NCBI GenBank assembly: GCA_964444305.1
Contig: CAYUGQ010000001.1
Location: forward strand, 40,194 to 104,193
Length of the DNA: 64,000 nt
Direction: 5' to 3'
DNA from: JAKFFN01 sp964444305
GTDB lineage: Bacteria; Sumerlaeota; Sumerlaeia; Sumerlaeales; Sumerlaeaceae
Shown here: positions 17,215-26,327 of the stretch, one piece after another
Layout: each line of letters starts with the position of its first letter
How positions within the stretch are numbered: the stretch's first letter is position 1
Translations under genes and position numbers: made by a program
Notes under the pieces: generated by a model
Database searches by the model: none
Seen by the model: the letters and a program-made list of their open reading frames with translations, nothing else
What the model was told of the DNA's origin: nothing

Positions 17215-18276
17215 GTTGCTGTCGTCCGGATCTTTTACCAAGCGAAACCCCAGATGGCTCATGCCGGTATCAGGCGTGTTGCCGAGGCGGGCGCTGGGGC
17301 GGTAGCTGCTGCAATAGCTTTCATGACAAAGGAATGATCCGCCTCGAATTACTCGTTCTTGCAGGTGTGGGCTGGCGGGATTAGCTGGAGATTTGGGATC
17401 GATGGTCGGCGCAGTGAGGCTGCGGGCTTTATAAATTTCCGGATGGAACCAGTCGGCGCACCACTCCCACACATTGCCGCCCATATCATACTGGCCATAG
17501 CCGTTGGCGGGAAAAGACCATACGGGAGCGGTTCGATAATAGCCATCTTCCATTAAGTTTTTGACGGGAAATACGCCCTGCCAGATATTGGCCATGGGTC
17601 GCCCTTCCGGCTGGAGTTCGTTGCCCCAAACAAACTGGTTCTGATCAAGACCGCCGCGAGCAGCATATTCCCATTCGGCTTCGGTGGGCAGACGTTTTCC
17701 CGCCCACCTGGCATAGGCTTGGGCATCATCCCATGAAACCATGACGACGGGATGTTTTTCGCGTCCGGCGATATTGCTATCGGGTCCTTCCGGGTGTTTC
17801 CAGCTCGCACCGGGTGTCCAGGTCCACCATTGGTCGACGGTATCAGGATCGGTTCCGGGCACTGGCGGATTAAACACCAGCGCGCCTGGCACCAGCACTT
17901 CTTTCGGCGGAGGCGGGGTGCCGGGGGGGACCTGGGCCATGATCTCCTGCAGGCTGGGTGTTGTTTCGGCGGTGGTCATATAGCCCGATTCCGCCACAAA
18001 CCCGGCAAATTCTTCGTTAGTCACTTCATGGGTATCAATCCAGAAGGGACTGATTTGTACCGGGTGAGCCGGGCGTTCGGAAGGCCAGTGGGAGGCGTCG
18101 TTTGTTCCCATCATGAAGACTCCGCCCGGGAGGTAAACCATGCCCGCTGGGGTTGTTGGAGAATCTTTAGCTTCGGTGGCGGTGGTGCGGGGATCAGCGT
18201 AAATGCCTGATGTGAGGAGCAACAGGCTGCCCACATTAAGAAGAATCCGCAGGCTGTTCCAATGTCTTGCGCTCAT
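17206..18276 (-). CDS. Formylglycine-generating enzyme (sulfatase-modifying, SUMF1/FGE), exported
   Basis: Converts a Cys in CxPxR-type sulfatase motifs to formylglycine. An N-terminal hydrophobic segment (about residues 8-26) reads as a signal peptide. The FGE fold follows: VYLPGGVFMMG near the start, ATHEVTNEEF-like DTHEVTNEEF, VSWDDAQAYARWAGKRLPTE, GNVWEWCADW, and RGGSFLCHESYC near the end. Cys317 and Cys322 occupy the positions of the catalytic pair of human FGE (Cys336/Cys341), which most FGE-sulfatase-domain proteins lack, so genuine oxidase activity is likely. ATG 18276 lies six bases after AAAGG; a TTG at 18297 is less likely. Two acidic/Pro-rich insertions (about residues 90-120 and 125-150) look lineage-specific. 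No sulfatase gene is present in this window. Confidence 0.9.
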   Translation of the reverse strand: MSARHWNSLRILLNVGSLLLLTSGIYADPRTTATEAKDSPTTPAGMVYLPGGVFMMGTNDASHWPSERPAHPVQISPFWIDTHEVTNEEFAGFVAESGYMTTAETTPSLQEIMAQVPPGTPPPPKEVLVPGALVFNPPVPGTDPDTVDQWWTWTPGASWKHPEGPDSNIAGREKHPVVMVSWDDAQAYARWAGKRLPTEAEWEYAARGGLDQNQFVWGNELQPEGRPMANIWQGVFPVKNLMEDGYYRTAPVWSFPANGYGQYDMGGNVWEWCADWFHPEIYKARSLTAPTIDPKSPANPASPHLQERVIRGGSFLCHESYCSSYRPSARLGNTPDTGMSHLGFRLVKDPDDSNLP

Positions 18277-18361
18277 CATAAACCTTTGTATGGACAATAG
18301 CTGCCAGGTTCCGGTTTCTGTCCACAGGATTTGATAATGTTTTTCAGGGATAACACAGGAT

Positions 18362-19456
18362 ATGCTGCAAACGAAACAGAGGTCTGATTGTCGCTGGGAT
18401 ATCGTAAGTCTTGGTGAGGTGATGCTGCGTTTGGATCCGGGCGAAGGGCGAATTCATACGACGCGGTCTTTCCAGGCTTGGGAAGGCGGTGGGGAGTATA
18501 ATGTTGCGAGGGGCATGAAGCGCTGTTTCGGGCTTGAAGCGGCCATCGTGACAGCGCTGGCAGATAATCCCGTGGGCTGCCTGATTCAGGATTTGATCTA
18601 CCAGGGTGGCGTTGATCAGTCGTTTGTGCGCTGGGTTGATTATGACGGTGTGGGTCGGGAGGTGCGCAACGGGCTGAATTTTACGGAGCGGGGATTTGGT
18701 GCCCGTGGGGCGGTGGGATGCAGTGACCGGGGACATACGGCGGCATCAAAGTTGAGGGCTGGGGATGTGGACTGGGAGGAGATTTTCGTTAAACATGGTG
18801 CGCGGTGGTTTCACACGGGGGGCATCTTTGCGGCGTTGAGCGAGACCACGCCAGATGTGGCCCGGGAAGCTATGCAGGCTGCCCGTAAGCATGGCACGCT
18901 GGTTTCTTATGACTTGAACTATCGTCCCAGTCTGTGGAAATCCATCGGCGGCCAAGCCCGGGCGCAGGAGGTTAATCGATCGCTTGCCCCTTATGTGGAC
19001 GTGATGATTGGTAATGAAGAAGACTTCACCGCAGCGCTGGGTTTTGAGGTGGAAGGTTTGGACGAGCATCACAGCAAGCTGGATGTGGCGAATTTTGAAA
19101 AGATGATCCATCGGGCCTGTGAGACTTTCCCTAATTTCCAAGTGGTGGCCACGACCTTGCGTCATGCCAAGACGGCATCCATCAACGACTGGGCGGCGGT
19201 TTTGTGGCACGGTGGAAAGCTTTATAAGAGCCGAATCCGGGAGAACCTGGAAATTTACGACCGCGTGGGCGGCGGTGACAGTTATGCCAGCGGGGTGATT
19301 TACGGGATTTTGTCGGGGAAGGATCCGCAGTATTGTGTGGACTGTGGAGCAGCGCATGGAGCGTTGGCCATGACAACCCCGGGTGATACGACGATGGCTT
19401 CGCTGGCTGAGGTGGAAAAAGTGATGAAAGGCGGGACAGCGCGCGTCGATCGCTGA
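18362..19456 (+). CDS. kdgK: PfkB-family sugar kinase, probable 2-keto-3-deoxygluconate kinase
   Basis: Phosphorylates a sugar acid, most likely 2-dehydro-3-deoxy-D-gluconate, feeding the Entner-Doudoroff or uronate pathway in the cytoplasm. The start DIVSLGEVMLRLDPGE and the GGGEYNVARG substrate-binding segment near residue 45 fit the KDG-kinase branch, as does YDLNYRPSLW (about 182). The anion-hole and catalytic base motif reads DRVGGGDSYASG (about 302), with the GGGD variant common in this branch. At 364 residues it is slightly longer than usual. Divergent from the FGE gene, it shares about 85 bases of upstream region with it. A SpoU methyltransferase gene follows after 22 bases. Confidence 0.85.
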   Translation: MLQTKQRSDCRWDIVSLGEVMLRLDPGEGRIHTTRSFQAWEGGGEYNVARGMKRCFGLEAAIVTALADNPVGCLIQDLIYQGGVDQSFVRWVDYDGVGREVRNGLNFTERGFGARGAVGCSDRGHTAASKLRAGDVDWEEIFVKHGARWFHTGGIFAALSETTPDVAREAMQAARKHGTLVSYDLNYRPSLWKSIGGQARAQEVNRSLAPYVDVMIGNEEDFTAALGFEVEGLDEHHSKLDVANFEKMIHRACETFPNFQVVATTLRHAKTASINDWAAVLWHGGKLYKSRIRENLEIYDRVGGGDSYASGVIYGILSGKDPQYCVDCGAAHGALAMTTPGDTTMASLAEVEKVMKGGTARVDR

Positions 19457-19478
19457 CGGGCGGGCGTTTTAATTTTTT

Positions 19479-20240
19479 ATGGTTTCCAAATCACAAATTC
19501 AATTTGTCCGGAGCCTGCAGTCGCGCAAGGTGCGTCATGAGCGGAGGCTGTTTGTGGCGGAAGGACCGAAGGTTGTCGCGGAACTACTGGCGGAGTCTGC
19601 GTTGCAGGTGCAGGATGTTTTTGCCACTGAGACATGGGCCGAGAAGCTGGAGCGGGCCGTGCGTGACGGGGGCGGCACAATGACTGAGGTGGGTGATCAG
19701 GCTCTAAAGCGGCTTTCCAGCCTGACGACAGCTAACGGTGTTGTGGCGGTGTTTTCGATGCCAAACCTGCCGTCCTGGCCTCCGGATGATGAGACTGCGG
19801 CATTAAGTCTCATTTTGGATACGATTCAGGATCCAGGCAATATGGGTACGATCATACGTTGTGCGGACTGGTTTGGTGTGCGCAATATTATCTGTAGTGC
19901 GTCTTGTGCAGATGCGTTTAACAGCAAGGTGATCCAGGCGACCATGGGCAGTATCACCCGGGTACGGGTTTATTACGAGGATGACCTGGCCGGGTTTCTG
20001 GATGAGCACCGAGGCGATAAACTAGTGATGGCGGCGGCGCTGGATGGCGAAAGCGTGCATCATGTGAAGCCTGCGACTACGGGTGATTTTCTTATTATCG
20101 GCAATGAGGCGCGTGGCATCAGCGAGGGCCTGCTCGCGCGGGCCGATAAGGTAGTAACGATTCCCCGGCTGGGTCAGGCGGAGTCGCTAAATGCGGGCGT
20201 GGCCACGGGAATTCTGCTTTCTCATTTGACGCAAAACTGA
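19479..20240 (+). CDS. SpoU/TrmH-family RNA 2'-O-methyltransferase
   Basis: A 253-residue RNA ribose methyltransferase. An N-terminal substrate-binding domain (about residues 1-95, beginning VRSLQSRKVRHERRLFVAEG) is followed by the trefoil-knot SpoU domain. Its three motifs are seen: LDTIQDPGNMGTIIRCADWFG, LIIGNEARGIS, and IPRLGQAESLNAGVATGILL. These contain the conserved Asn, Arg, Gly-Asn-Glu and Ser-Leu-Asn residues that bind SAM in the knot. The likely substrate is 23S rRNA or a tRNA; the exact target cannot be told from sequence. The start ATG lies in the short gap after kdgK, so co-transcription is likely. Confidence 0.9.
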   Translation: MVSKSQIQFVRSLQSRKVRHERRLFVAEGPKVVAELLAESALQVQDVFATETWAEKLERAVRDGGGTMTEVGDQALKRLSSLTTANGVVAVFSMPNLPSWPPDDETAALSLILDTIQDPGNMGTIIRCADWFGVRNIICSASCADAFNSKVIQATMGSITRVRVYYEDDLAGFLDEHRGDKLVMAAALDGESVHHVKPATTGDFLIIGNEARGISEGLLARADKVVTIPRLGQAESLNAGVATGILLSHLTQN

Positions 20241-20449
20241 TTTGTGAGGCGGGAGCCTTGACGTTCGGGGTGTGGTTTTTTGCTGGTATGGGCATCAAAT
20301 AAATTTTTTCGGCCATGACGGGGGCAAAAGACAATTTTCTTTGTGGTTTTTCTTTATACAGTCATTGATGTCGTGTCGGCATCAGGGCGCACCGTCATCA
20401 GCACCCGTGTGCGCCAACCTCCAATAAACAAGGCCATGACACCGATCCC

Positions 20450-21982
20450 ATGATTCTGATACTTGATTTCGGCTCCCAGTACACTCAGCTCATCGCACGG
20501 AAAATCCGTTCCTTTAAAGTTTACTGCCAGATAGTCCCTTTTAATACCCCGCTTGAGGAGTTAAAGGCGCTGAATCCCGATGGCATCATCTTTTCCGGCG
20601 GCCCGGCCTCGGTCTCGGCGGAAGGGGCGCCCAAGGTGGATCCGGCTATATTGGAGCTGGGTATGCCGGTGCTTGGCATTTGCTATGGGATGCAGCTTCT
20701 GGTGCATCTGCTGGGAGGAGACGTTCGTGCTCAACAGCACAGCGAATATGGCCGCGCGACCATTGATCTGAAGGGCGAAGACCCCATTTTGATCGATGTG
20801 CCAAACCCGGATGTTGTATGGATGAGCCACATGGACGCCGCCGTGAAACTGCCGGAGGAATGGCAGACGCTGGCTCGTACGGAGGGTTGTGAGCAGGTGA
20901 TCGTGCGTCATGCGTCGCGGCCGCTATATGGTTTGCAGTTTCATCCTGAGGTGCATCATACGCCCAACGGCACCCAGATTTTGCACAACTTTGTTTTCGA
21001 GATTTGCCAGGCGCGCCCTGACTGGAAAATGGAAGATTTTATTGATAAAACCGTGGCGGAGGTGCGGGCTCAGCTTGATGCCAAGCCTGGCAGCCGTGTG
21101 ATTTGTGCGGTTTCCGGTGGGGTTGACAGCACGGTTCTGGCTGCGCTACTTTATCGCGCCGTCGGGGATCGGTTTGTGCCGGTGTTTGTGGATAATGGTT
21201 TGTTGCGTGCTGGCGAGGCTGAGGCTGTGGAGCGAAATTTCCGGGAGCACCTGGACATTCACATCGAGGCAGTTGACGCGCGCGACCTGTTTCTGGATGC
21301 CCTGAAGGACGTGACTGATCCGGAGCAGAAGCGGAAAATCATCGGGAAGCTGTTTATCGATGTGTTTTATCGCACGTTGAAACCGGGGGATTTTCTGGCC
21401 CAGGGGACGCTGTATCCGGACGTGATTGAAAGCGTTAGCCTGAAAGGGCCAAGCGCTGTCATTAAGACGCACCATAACCGCGTGAGCGAGGTGCTGGCAT
21501 TGATGGAACAGGGTCTGGTCATTGAGCCCCTGCGGGAACTGTTTAAGGATGAGGTCCGGGTGCTGGGGGCCCAGCTTGGAATCCCGGACGATATGCTGTG
21601 GCGTCAGCCTTTCCCCGGACCTGGTCTGGCTGTGCGGGTGCTGGGTGAGATCACCGCGGAGCGTCTGGATATCCTGAAGCGGGCCGACAAAATCGTCTTG
21701 GACGAAATGAAAGCTGCGGGGGTGTACCGAACCCTGTGGCAGAGCTTCGCCGTTCTGCTCCCCGTGAAAGCTGTCGGTGTGATGGGCGACACCCGCACTT
21801 ATGCTAATGTCATCGCTATCCGCGCCGTTGAAAGCGTTGATGCCATGACGGCTGATTTCGCCCGCCTGCCCTGGGATATCCTCGGCCGCATCTCTACGCG
21901 AATTATCAATGAAGTTGCAGGCGTAAACCGTGTGACATATGACATCAGCAGCAAACCCCCCGCTACTATTGAGTGGGAGTAG
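20450..21982 (+). CDS. guaA: GMP synthase (glutamine-hydrolysing)
   Basis: Makes GMP from XMP, ATP and glutamine in purine synthesis. At 510 residues it is a full-length GuaA. The glutaminase half has LDFGSQYTQLIARK at the start, the nucleophile Cys in LGICYGMQLL (about residue 80) and the triad His-Glu in FHPEVHHT. The ATP-pyrophosphatase P-loop is CAVSGGVDST (about 224-233), and the C-terminal dimerisation domain ends with the signature TYDISSKPPATIEWE. All key residues are present. The 209-base upstream region has an AT-rich stretch with TATACA at 20355-20360 and a GC-rich inverted repeat at 20386-20415, possibly promoter and leader. Confidence 0.98.
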   Translation: MILILDFGSQYTQLIARKIRSFKVYCQIVPFNTPLEELKALNPDGIIFSGGPASVSAEGAPKVDPAILELGMPVLGICYGMQLLVHLLGGDVRAQQHSEYGRATIDLKGEDPILIDVPNPDVVWMSHMDAAVKLPEEWQTLARTEGCEQVIVRHASRPLYGLQFHPEVHHTPNGTQILHNFVFEICQARPDWKMEDFIDKTVAEVRAQLDAKPGSRVICAVSGGVDSTVLAALLYRAVGDRFVPVFVDNGLLRAGEAEAVERNFREHLDIHIEAVDARDLFLDALKDVTDPEQKRKIIGKLFIDVFYRTLKPGDFLAQGTLYPDVIESVSLKGPSAVIKTHHNRVSEVLALMEQGLVIEPLRELFKDEVRVLGAQLGIPDDMLWRQPFPGPGLAVRVLGEITAERLDILKRADKIVLDEMKAAGVYRTLWQSFAVLLPVKAVGVMGDTRTYANVIAIRAVESVDAMTADFARLPWDILGRISTRIINEVAGVNRVTYDISSKPPATIEWE

Positions 21983-22150
21983 GATACCTCGCAGCGGTGA
22001 TAATGTGATTGCCTGACTGGATTGGCCAACTTCTTGTTTAAACGACGTTGTGGTCGTGTGCCCTTTGCAAAATCCGATTTTTCTAAGGCCCTTGTTGATA
22101 ACTCAAACTGCGACTGCTTCTAATATCAATTCTTTCAAGGAGATATCGTC

Positions 22151-22855
22151 ATGACTAAAAGGACGCTGGGTCGTTCCGGGCTTCAGATAAAGCCGCTGGT
22201 GTTCGGGGGGAATGTCTTTGGCTGGACTGCTGATGAAAGCCGTTCTTTNNNNNNNNNNNNNNNNNNNNNNNNNNNNNNNNNNNNNNNNNNNNNNNNNNNN
22301 NNNNNNNNNNNNNNNNNNNNNNNNNNNNNNNNNNNNNNNNNNNNNNNNGGGAAAGTGCGTGCGCTGGGGGCTTCCAATTATTCTGCGGAGCGTTTGCGGG
22401 AGGCGCTGAAGATTTCGAAGGACAAGGGGATTGCCCGTTATGAGGTGATGCAGCCTCTTTATAACCTGCACGACCGGGAAGATTTTGAGTCGGGTCTGGC
22501 AGCGCTGGCACAGGAAGAAGAAATTGGTGTGGTGAATTACTTCGCCCTGGCAAGCGGGTTTTTAACGGGTAAGTATCGGTCGGTTGAGGATCTGGAAGGC
22601 AGTGCCCGGGCAGATTTTCTTAAGAAGTATTTCAGCGACCGTGGCAAGAAGCTGTTGCAGGAATTGCTGGCGGTTTCCGATGAGCTTTCTGTTCGTCCTT
22701 CGCAGGTGTCTCTGGCCTGGTTGCTTACAAGGCCCGGCGTGACAGCACCTATTGCCAGCGCTACGAGCCTGGAGCAACTTGACGAGATTCTGGAGGCGGT
22801 TAATATCAAGCTGCCAGAGGCGCAACTGGCCCGGCTGGACGAAGCCAGCCGCTAG
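22151..22855 (+). CDS. Aldo/keto reductase, interrupted by an assembly gap
   Basis: An NAD(P)H-dependent oxidoreductase of the aldo/keto reductase family. AAGGAG precedes the ATG. The first 32 codons (RTLGRSGLQIKPLVFGGNVFG) are the typical N-terminus. After 100 N the sequence resumes at GKVRALGASNYSAERL, normally near residue 140, and continues through EVMQPLYNLHDR and WLLTRPGVTAPIASATSLEQL to the C-terminus. About 105 residues, including the catalytic Asp-Tyr-Lys-His region, are therefore missing, so the true gap is probably near 300 bases rather than 100. The reading frame across the N run is coincidental. The gene ends nine bases from the convergent repeat-protein gene. Confidence 0.85.
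   Translation: MTKRTLGRSGLQIKPLVFGGNVFGWTADESRSXXXXXXXXXXXXXXXXXXXXXXXXXXXXXXXXXXGKVRALGASNYSAERLREALKISKDKGIARYEVMQPLYNLHDREDFESGLAALAQEEEIGVVNYFALASGFLTGKYRSVEDLEGSARADFLKKYFSDRGKKLLQELLAVSDELSVRPSQVSLAWLLTRPGVTAPIASATSLEQLDEILEAVNIKLPEAQLARLDEASR
22249..22348. other. Assembly gap of 100 N (true size probably larger)
   Basis: Exactly 100 N, the usual placeholder for a gap of unknown length. The flanking bases show no shared sequence, unlike the second gap in this window. It removes the catalytic core of an aldo/keto reductase gene. Confidence 0.98.
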
Positions 22856-22864
22856 ATTCCCGGT

Positions 22865-23914
22865 TTATTCCGGCGCTGGCGGGGTGGGGGCCAGCGTCGG
22901 CACGGGGGTTACAACTGTGCCCGGGGGAGGGGGCTGTGGGGGCGCGGCAGTGTAAATACTGATAAGGCGCTCCAGGGTCTGCATGTTTTGCGGGTCGGTC
23001 TCATTGGGCAGGGATTGAACGAAAAACTCAATGTTTTGACGGTCGAGGGCCATTGCCATGATCAGGTGCTGGCGGGTGCGTGCGTCGTCTGAGTTTTGAT
23101 AAAGGCTGCGCAAGGTTTCTGAGATGGCATTGACTTCACTAGGCGGCACGACATCAGGTGCTCCCTGACCCATGCGGAGGAGGGTTTCCGCGGCGTGAAT
23201 CCTTACGCGGTCGAGCTCGCCCGGGCCATTCATCACCTGGCGAAGACCGGCGGCGGCTGGTTCCGTGGCAAGATCGCCCATCAGGCTCTGGGCCGCTATT
23301 TTCACGTCTTCATCTTCGGTCTTTGTATAGATGTCAGAGACGGTGCGGAAAATTTCGTCAGCCATTTCCTCGGTCGCGTCCAAACCTTCCATGGCTTCAA
23401 TAAGCGCCATCTGGGCTTCGGGGTCGTCTTCGGAGGAGAGCAAGTCCAGGACATTGCGGACCGATTCGCGGCTGTCGATAGCGCCAAGTTCTTCAGCGAT
23501 TTCGGCGCGTTTTTCGGGGTCGGTTTCATTGCGATACATATTGGTGAGGTCGGCAATCTGGCGCCGTTCTTCTTCAGAGAGGTTTTGGTCCACTTCAGCT
23601 TCTGATCCGGGGCCGATGGGAGACTGACCCGCCCCGCGAGTGGCCGGGGTGACCTCCAGTGACGCTGCGCCGGGGCTGCGACGGGTAATGCGCTGGGCGC
23701 GCTGCTGAGATGAACTGTCGCTGGATGATTCAATGCTGCTGATGCGAGCGCTGCCGCCGCGTCTGTTTTCCCCTGCGTCATCGGAACCTATGATTGCTTC
23801 TTCTGTGCGCCGGTCACCGTCGATCGTGGTGGTGTTTTGCAGATTGCGAACGGCAAAAAGGCCGATCACGACCACGACAGCGGCAGCCAGAATCAGATAG
23901 GTTTTCGAGTTCAT
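22865..23914 (-). CDS. Membrane-anchored protein with HEAT-like helical repeats
   Basis: Function not recognised. A single N-terminal membrane segment (about residues 5-23, LILAAAVVVVIGLFA) is followed by a low-complexity Ser/Arg/Gly-rich linker (about 35-100). An acidic all-helical region with repeated units follows (about 105-320), for example DLTNMYRNETDPEKRAEIAE and LDLLSSEDDPEAQMALIEAM, resembling HEAT/PBS-lyase-type repeats used for protein binding. The tail is Pro-rich. It is probably anchored in the inner membrane with the repeat domain outside. The start at 23914 follows GGGAGG; a TTG at 23932 in frame is less likely. A scaffold or adaptor role is the most that can be inferred. Confidence 0.65.
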   Translation of the reverse strand: MNSKTYLILAAAVVVVIGLFAVRNLQNTTTIDGDRRTEEAIIGSDDAGENRRGGSARISSIESSSDSSSQQRAQRITRRSPGAASLEVTPATRGAGQSPIGPGSEAEVDQNLSEEERRQIADLTNMYRNETDPEKRAEIAEELGAIDSRESVRNVLDLLSSEDDPEAQMALIEAMEGLDATEEMADEIFRTVSDIYTKTEDEDVKIAAQSLMGDLATEPAAAGLRQVMNGPGELDRVRIHAAETLLRMGQGAPDVVPPSEVNAISETLRSLYQNSDDARTRQHLIMAMALDRQNIEFFVQSLPNETDPQNMQTLERLISIYTAAPPQPPPPGTVVTPVPTLAPTPPAPE

Positions 23915-24034
23915 GGATGAATTGCCTCCCAAAGGTGTGGGAATGAATTAGGTTTGTTGTGGTGTATTCTTCACAGGTTCAGCATAGCAATTGGAAGGAC
24001 GCGGCTTGCACACTCAGGCAACGGTTTTAACAGG

Positions 24035-24994
24035 ATGAAGCCCATTCCCCCGCGCCTGTTAACTGCTCTTTTGCTGGTTTATATTTTCTGGGGCTCAACT
24101 TACCTGGCCATTGCGGTGGCTATTGAAACGATCCCGCCGTTTTTCATGGCATCGCTGCGATTTTTGATCGCAGGATCGCTCCTTTACGGATACATGCGGC
24201 TTATTAAGAAGGAGCCTGTGCTTCCAGGGAACTGGAAGTCGGCCTGGATCATGGGGGCGTTGCTGCTTCTTTTTGGCAATGGCGGAGTGGTTTATGCCCA
24301 GCAATTTGTGCCCAGCGGAATCGCGGCGCTCATGGTGGGGTCGGGTCCGTTCTGGTTTATGCTGCTGGGGTGGCTGTGGCTGAAAGATGCGCGGCCGGGG
24401 CCGATGGCATTGGGGGGCTTGTTGATCGGGTTTACCGGGCTAGCCATTTTGATCGGGGTGGATGACCTGGGCGGTGCCGTAGGACTGGTGCCTTTGCCGG
24501 CTGCCATCATGCTGTTAATCGCGACGATCACGTGGAGCGTTGGATCTATTTACGCTAAGACGCTGGATCATGCCACGAGCCCCATGATGCTGAGTGCCAT
24601 GCAGATGTTGACTGGCTCTGTGCTGATGTTCTTCGCGGGGATTCTGCATGGGGAATTGCCGCAGTTTTCGCTGGAGACGATCCATTGGTCCAGCGTTGCC
24701 GCATTGCTTTACCTTGTGGTATTTGGCTCGCTTGTGGGCTACAGCGCTTATCTTTATGTGTTGCGCCATGCTACGCCTGCGCTGGCTTCCACTTATGCTT
24801 ACGTTAATCCTGTTGTTGCGGTTTTTATCGGTTGGGCGCTGGCAGACGAGCCGGTGAGTCGGCGGACGATCGTTGCAGCCAGCATGATTGTCGGGGCAGT
24901 GATCCTGCTGTCATGGCCCAGACGCAGACAAGTGCCGGTGGCCCAGGCGAAGGAGCCTTCGACGGAAATCGCTCAGTTAACCCCGCGGGAATAG
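24035..24994 (+). CDS. EamA-family (DMT) transporter
   Basis: A ten-helix inner-membrane transporter of the drug/metabolite superfamily, 319 residues, with two EamA repeats. The N-terminus IFWGSTYLAIAVAIETIPPF with the following RFLIAGSLL is the hallmark of the first repeat, and TITWSVGSIYAK near residue 165 begins the second. The final helix pair includes the typical TYAYVNPVVAVFIGW. Such proteins export amino acids or other metabolites; the substrate cannot be read from sequence. The start is placed at ATG 24035 rather than 23954 because the longer frame adds 27 residues without membrane character and overlaps the likely divergent promoter region shared with the repeat-protein gene. Confidence 0.92.
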   Translation: MKPIPPRLLTALLLVYIFWGSTYLAIAVAIETIPPFFMASLRFLIAGSLLYGYMRLIKKEPVLPGNWKSAWIMGALLLLFGNGGVVYAQQFVPSGIAALMVGSGPFWFMLLGWLWLKDARPGPMALGGLLIGFTGLAILIGVDDLGGAVGLVPLPAAIMLLIATITWSVGSIYAKTLDHATSPMMLSAMQMLTGSVLMFFAGILHGELPQFSLETIHWSSVAALLYLVVFGSLVGYSAYLYVLRHATPALASTYAYVNPVVAVFIGWALADEPVSRRTIVAASMIVGAVILLSWPRRRQVPVAQAKEPSTEIAQLTPRE

Positions 24995-25129
24995 TTTCGG
25001 GCAGGTCATTTACCACTTGGAACGCATTATGCCATACACAGGGATGGTCCGGCGTGCATCATTCGCCGGATGCCGTTGTCTTATAACGGGATAATCAAGT
25101 ATACCTGAGAACTACAGGGGATAAAGTCA

Positions 25130-26290
25130 GTGTTCAAAAGATTTGCATATGTCGGTTTATTTGCCACTCTGGCAACGCTGAACGGCCTGGCCTTTGCCCA
25201 GGAAGCCAATGCTCCTACCACCACGACGGTGAACAATCATATTTCTGATGCTGAACGCGATCGCCTGATGCAGGAAGCCATGGAACAAGCCCGCCGGGAT
25301 TTGGAAAAATCCAAAGCCGAGCGAGAGGCGCGTCAGACGCTGGAAGCCGAGCAGAAAGCCCAGTCGAGCCGTGATGCAGCGGCGACCAAGGCTGCTGCGG
25401 AGAAAGAAGCGGCCCGCAAGCGTGCGGAAGCGGCTGCGGCTAAGAAAGCGGAAGAAGAGCGCATGGCGAAAGAACTGGCAGAAGCTGAAAAGAAAAGCTC
25501 TGAGAAATCTCGCGAAGTTAAAGTTGAAGAAGTGACCAATCTGGACAGCAAGCCAGCGTCGACACCGGCGGCCAAAGCCGAGTCACAGCCTGCGAAGACC
25601 TCTACAGCTTCGGCGTCCGGCAGCAGTGCGAAGACTTCTACAGCGTCGGCGACCGGCAGCAGCAACAAAGCGTCTTCCAGCAGTCGAAAATCAGAGGCGG
25701 ATTCCAGCAAGGAAAATGGTTCGAGTGTGGTCGTGGAGACCGTGGCTACACGGGATCCGTCAACGCCTATTACAGTGAAAACGGCTATGCCACAAGGGGA
25801 TGCCGCTCGCCGGGCTGAACAGCAGGCCGCGCGGCAATCCAGCTCTGGCAGTGCGAGTTCCAGCGCCAGCAGTTCTTCCAGCAGTGAGTTTACGGGTCAG
25901 GTCGTGGGCATGATGCGCTCAACAAGCGATAAGCCGCGCATCCTGGTTCGCACGAATGACCATCGCATGGTTCAGGTGGTTCTGGATTCCAGTGAAGTGC
26001 CTGCGCCTGGGTCGGTGGTGTCTTTTTCTGGAAAAAGCATCGGCGGCGACGGACCAAACCTGGTTGTGAGTGCGTCGCGGGTTTCCATCAAGACGGGTCA
26101 GGCTCTGGAACCAGTTCCAGCCGCGCCGGTCCCCCCCGAAGTTGCTATGCATCCGGTGGATCCATTCATGGCGCCTCCAATGATGCATGATCCCATGCTG
26201 GCGCCTCATCCAATGATGCCACCACCGATGCCTATGCCCATGGCCCCGATGATGCCGGGACCAATGATGGCAGGACCGCCGCCGTTTTAA
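25130..26290 (+). CDS. Secreted coiled-coil protein with Ser-rich linker, beta domain and Pro/Met-rich tail
   Basis: Function unknown. A signal peptide (residues 1-24, ending AFAQ) is followed by a long Ala/Lys/Glu helix (about 38-125) likely to be a coiled coil. A Ser/Thr/Ala linker with near-repeats of KTSTASASGSS comes next (about 150-205), then a small beta-rich domain (about 250-325) starting EFTGQVVGMM. The tail is built of MAPPMM/MPMPM-like units (about 340-386). The charged-helix middle resembles TolA-like or DUF-type envelope proteins, but no assignment is possible. The GTG start has AGGGG upstream. The Met/Pro tail is encoded by imperfect short repeats, so length variation between strains is likely. 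Confidence 0.6.
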   Translation: MFKRFAYVGLFATLATLNGLAFAQEANAPTTTTVNNHISDAERDRLMQEAMEQARRDLEKSKAEREARQTLEAEQKAQSSRDAAATKAAAEKEAARKRAEAAAAKKAEEERMAKELAEAEKKSSEKSREVKVEEVTNLDSKPASTPAAKAESQPAKTSTASASGSSAKTSTASATGSSNKASSSSRKSEADSSKENGSSVVVETVATRDPSTPITVKTAMPQGDAARRAEQQAARQSSSGSASSSASSSSSSEFTGQVVGMMRSTSDKPRILVRTNDHRMVQVVLDSSEVPAPGSVVSFSGKSIGGDGPNLVVSASRVSIKTGQALEPVPAAPVPPEVAMHPVDPFMAPPMMHDPMLAPHPMMPPPMPMPMAPMMPGPMMAGPPPF

Positions 26291-26327
26291 TTGCGATTAT
26301 CGCCGGCGTGAGCGGTAATCATACCCT

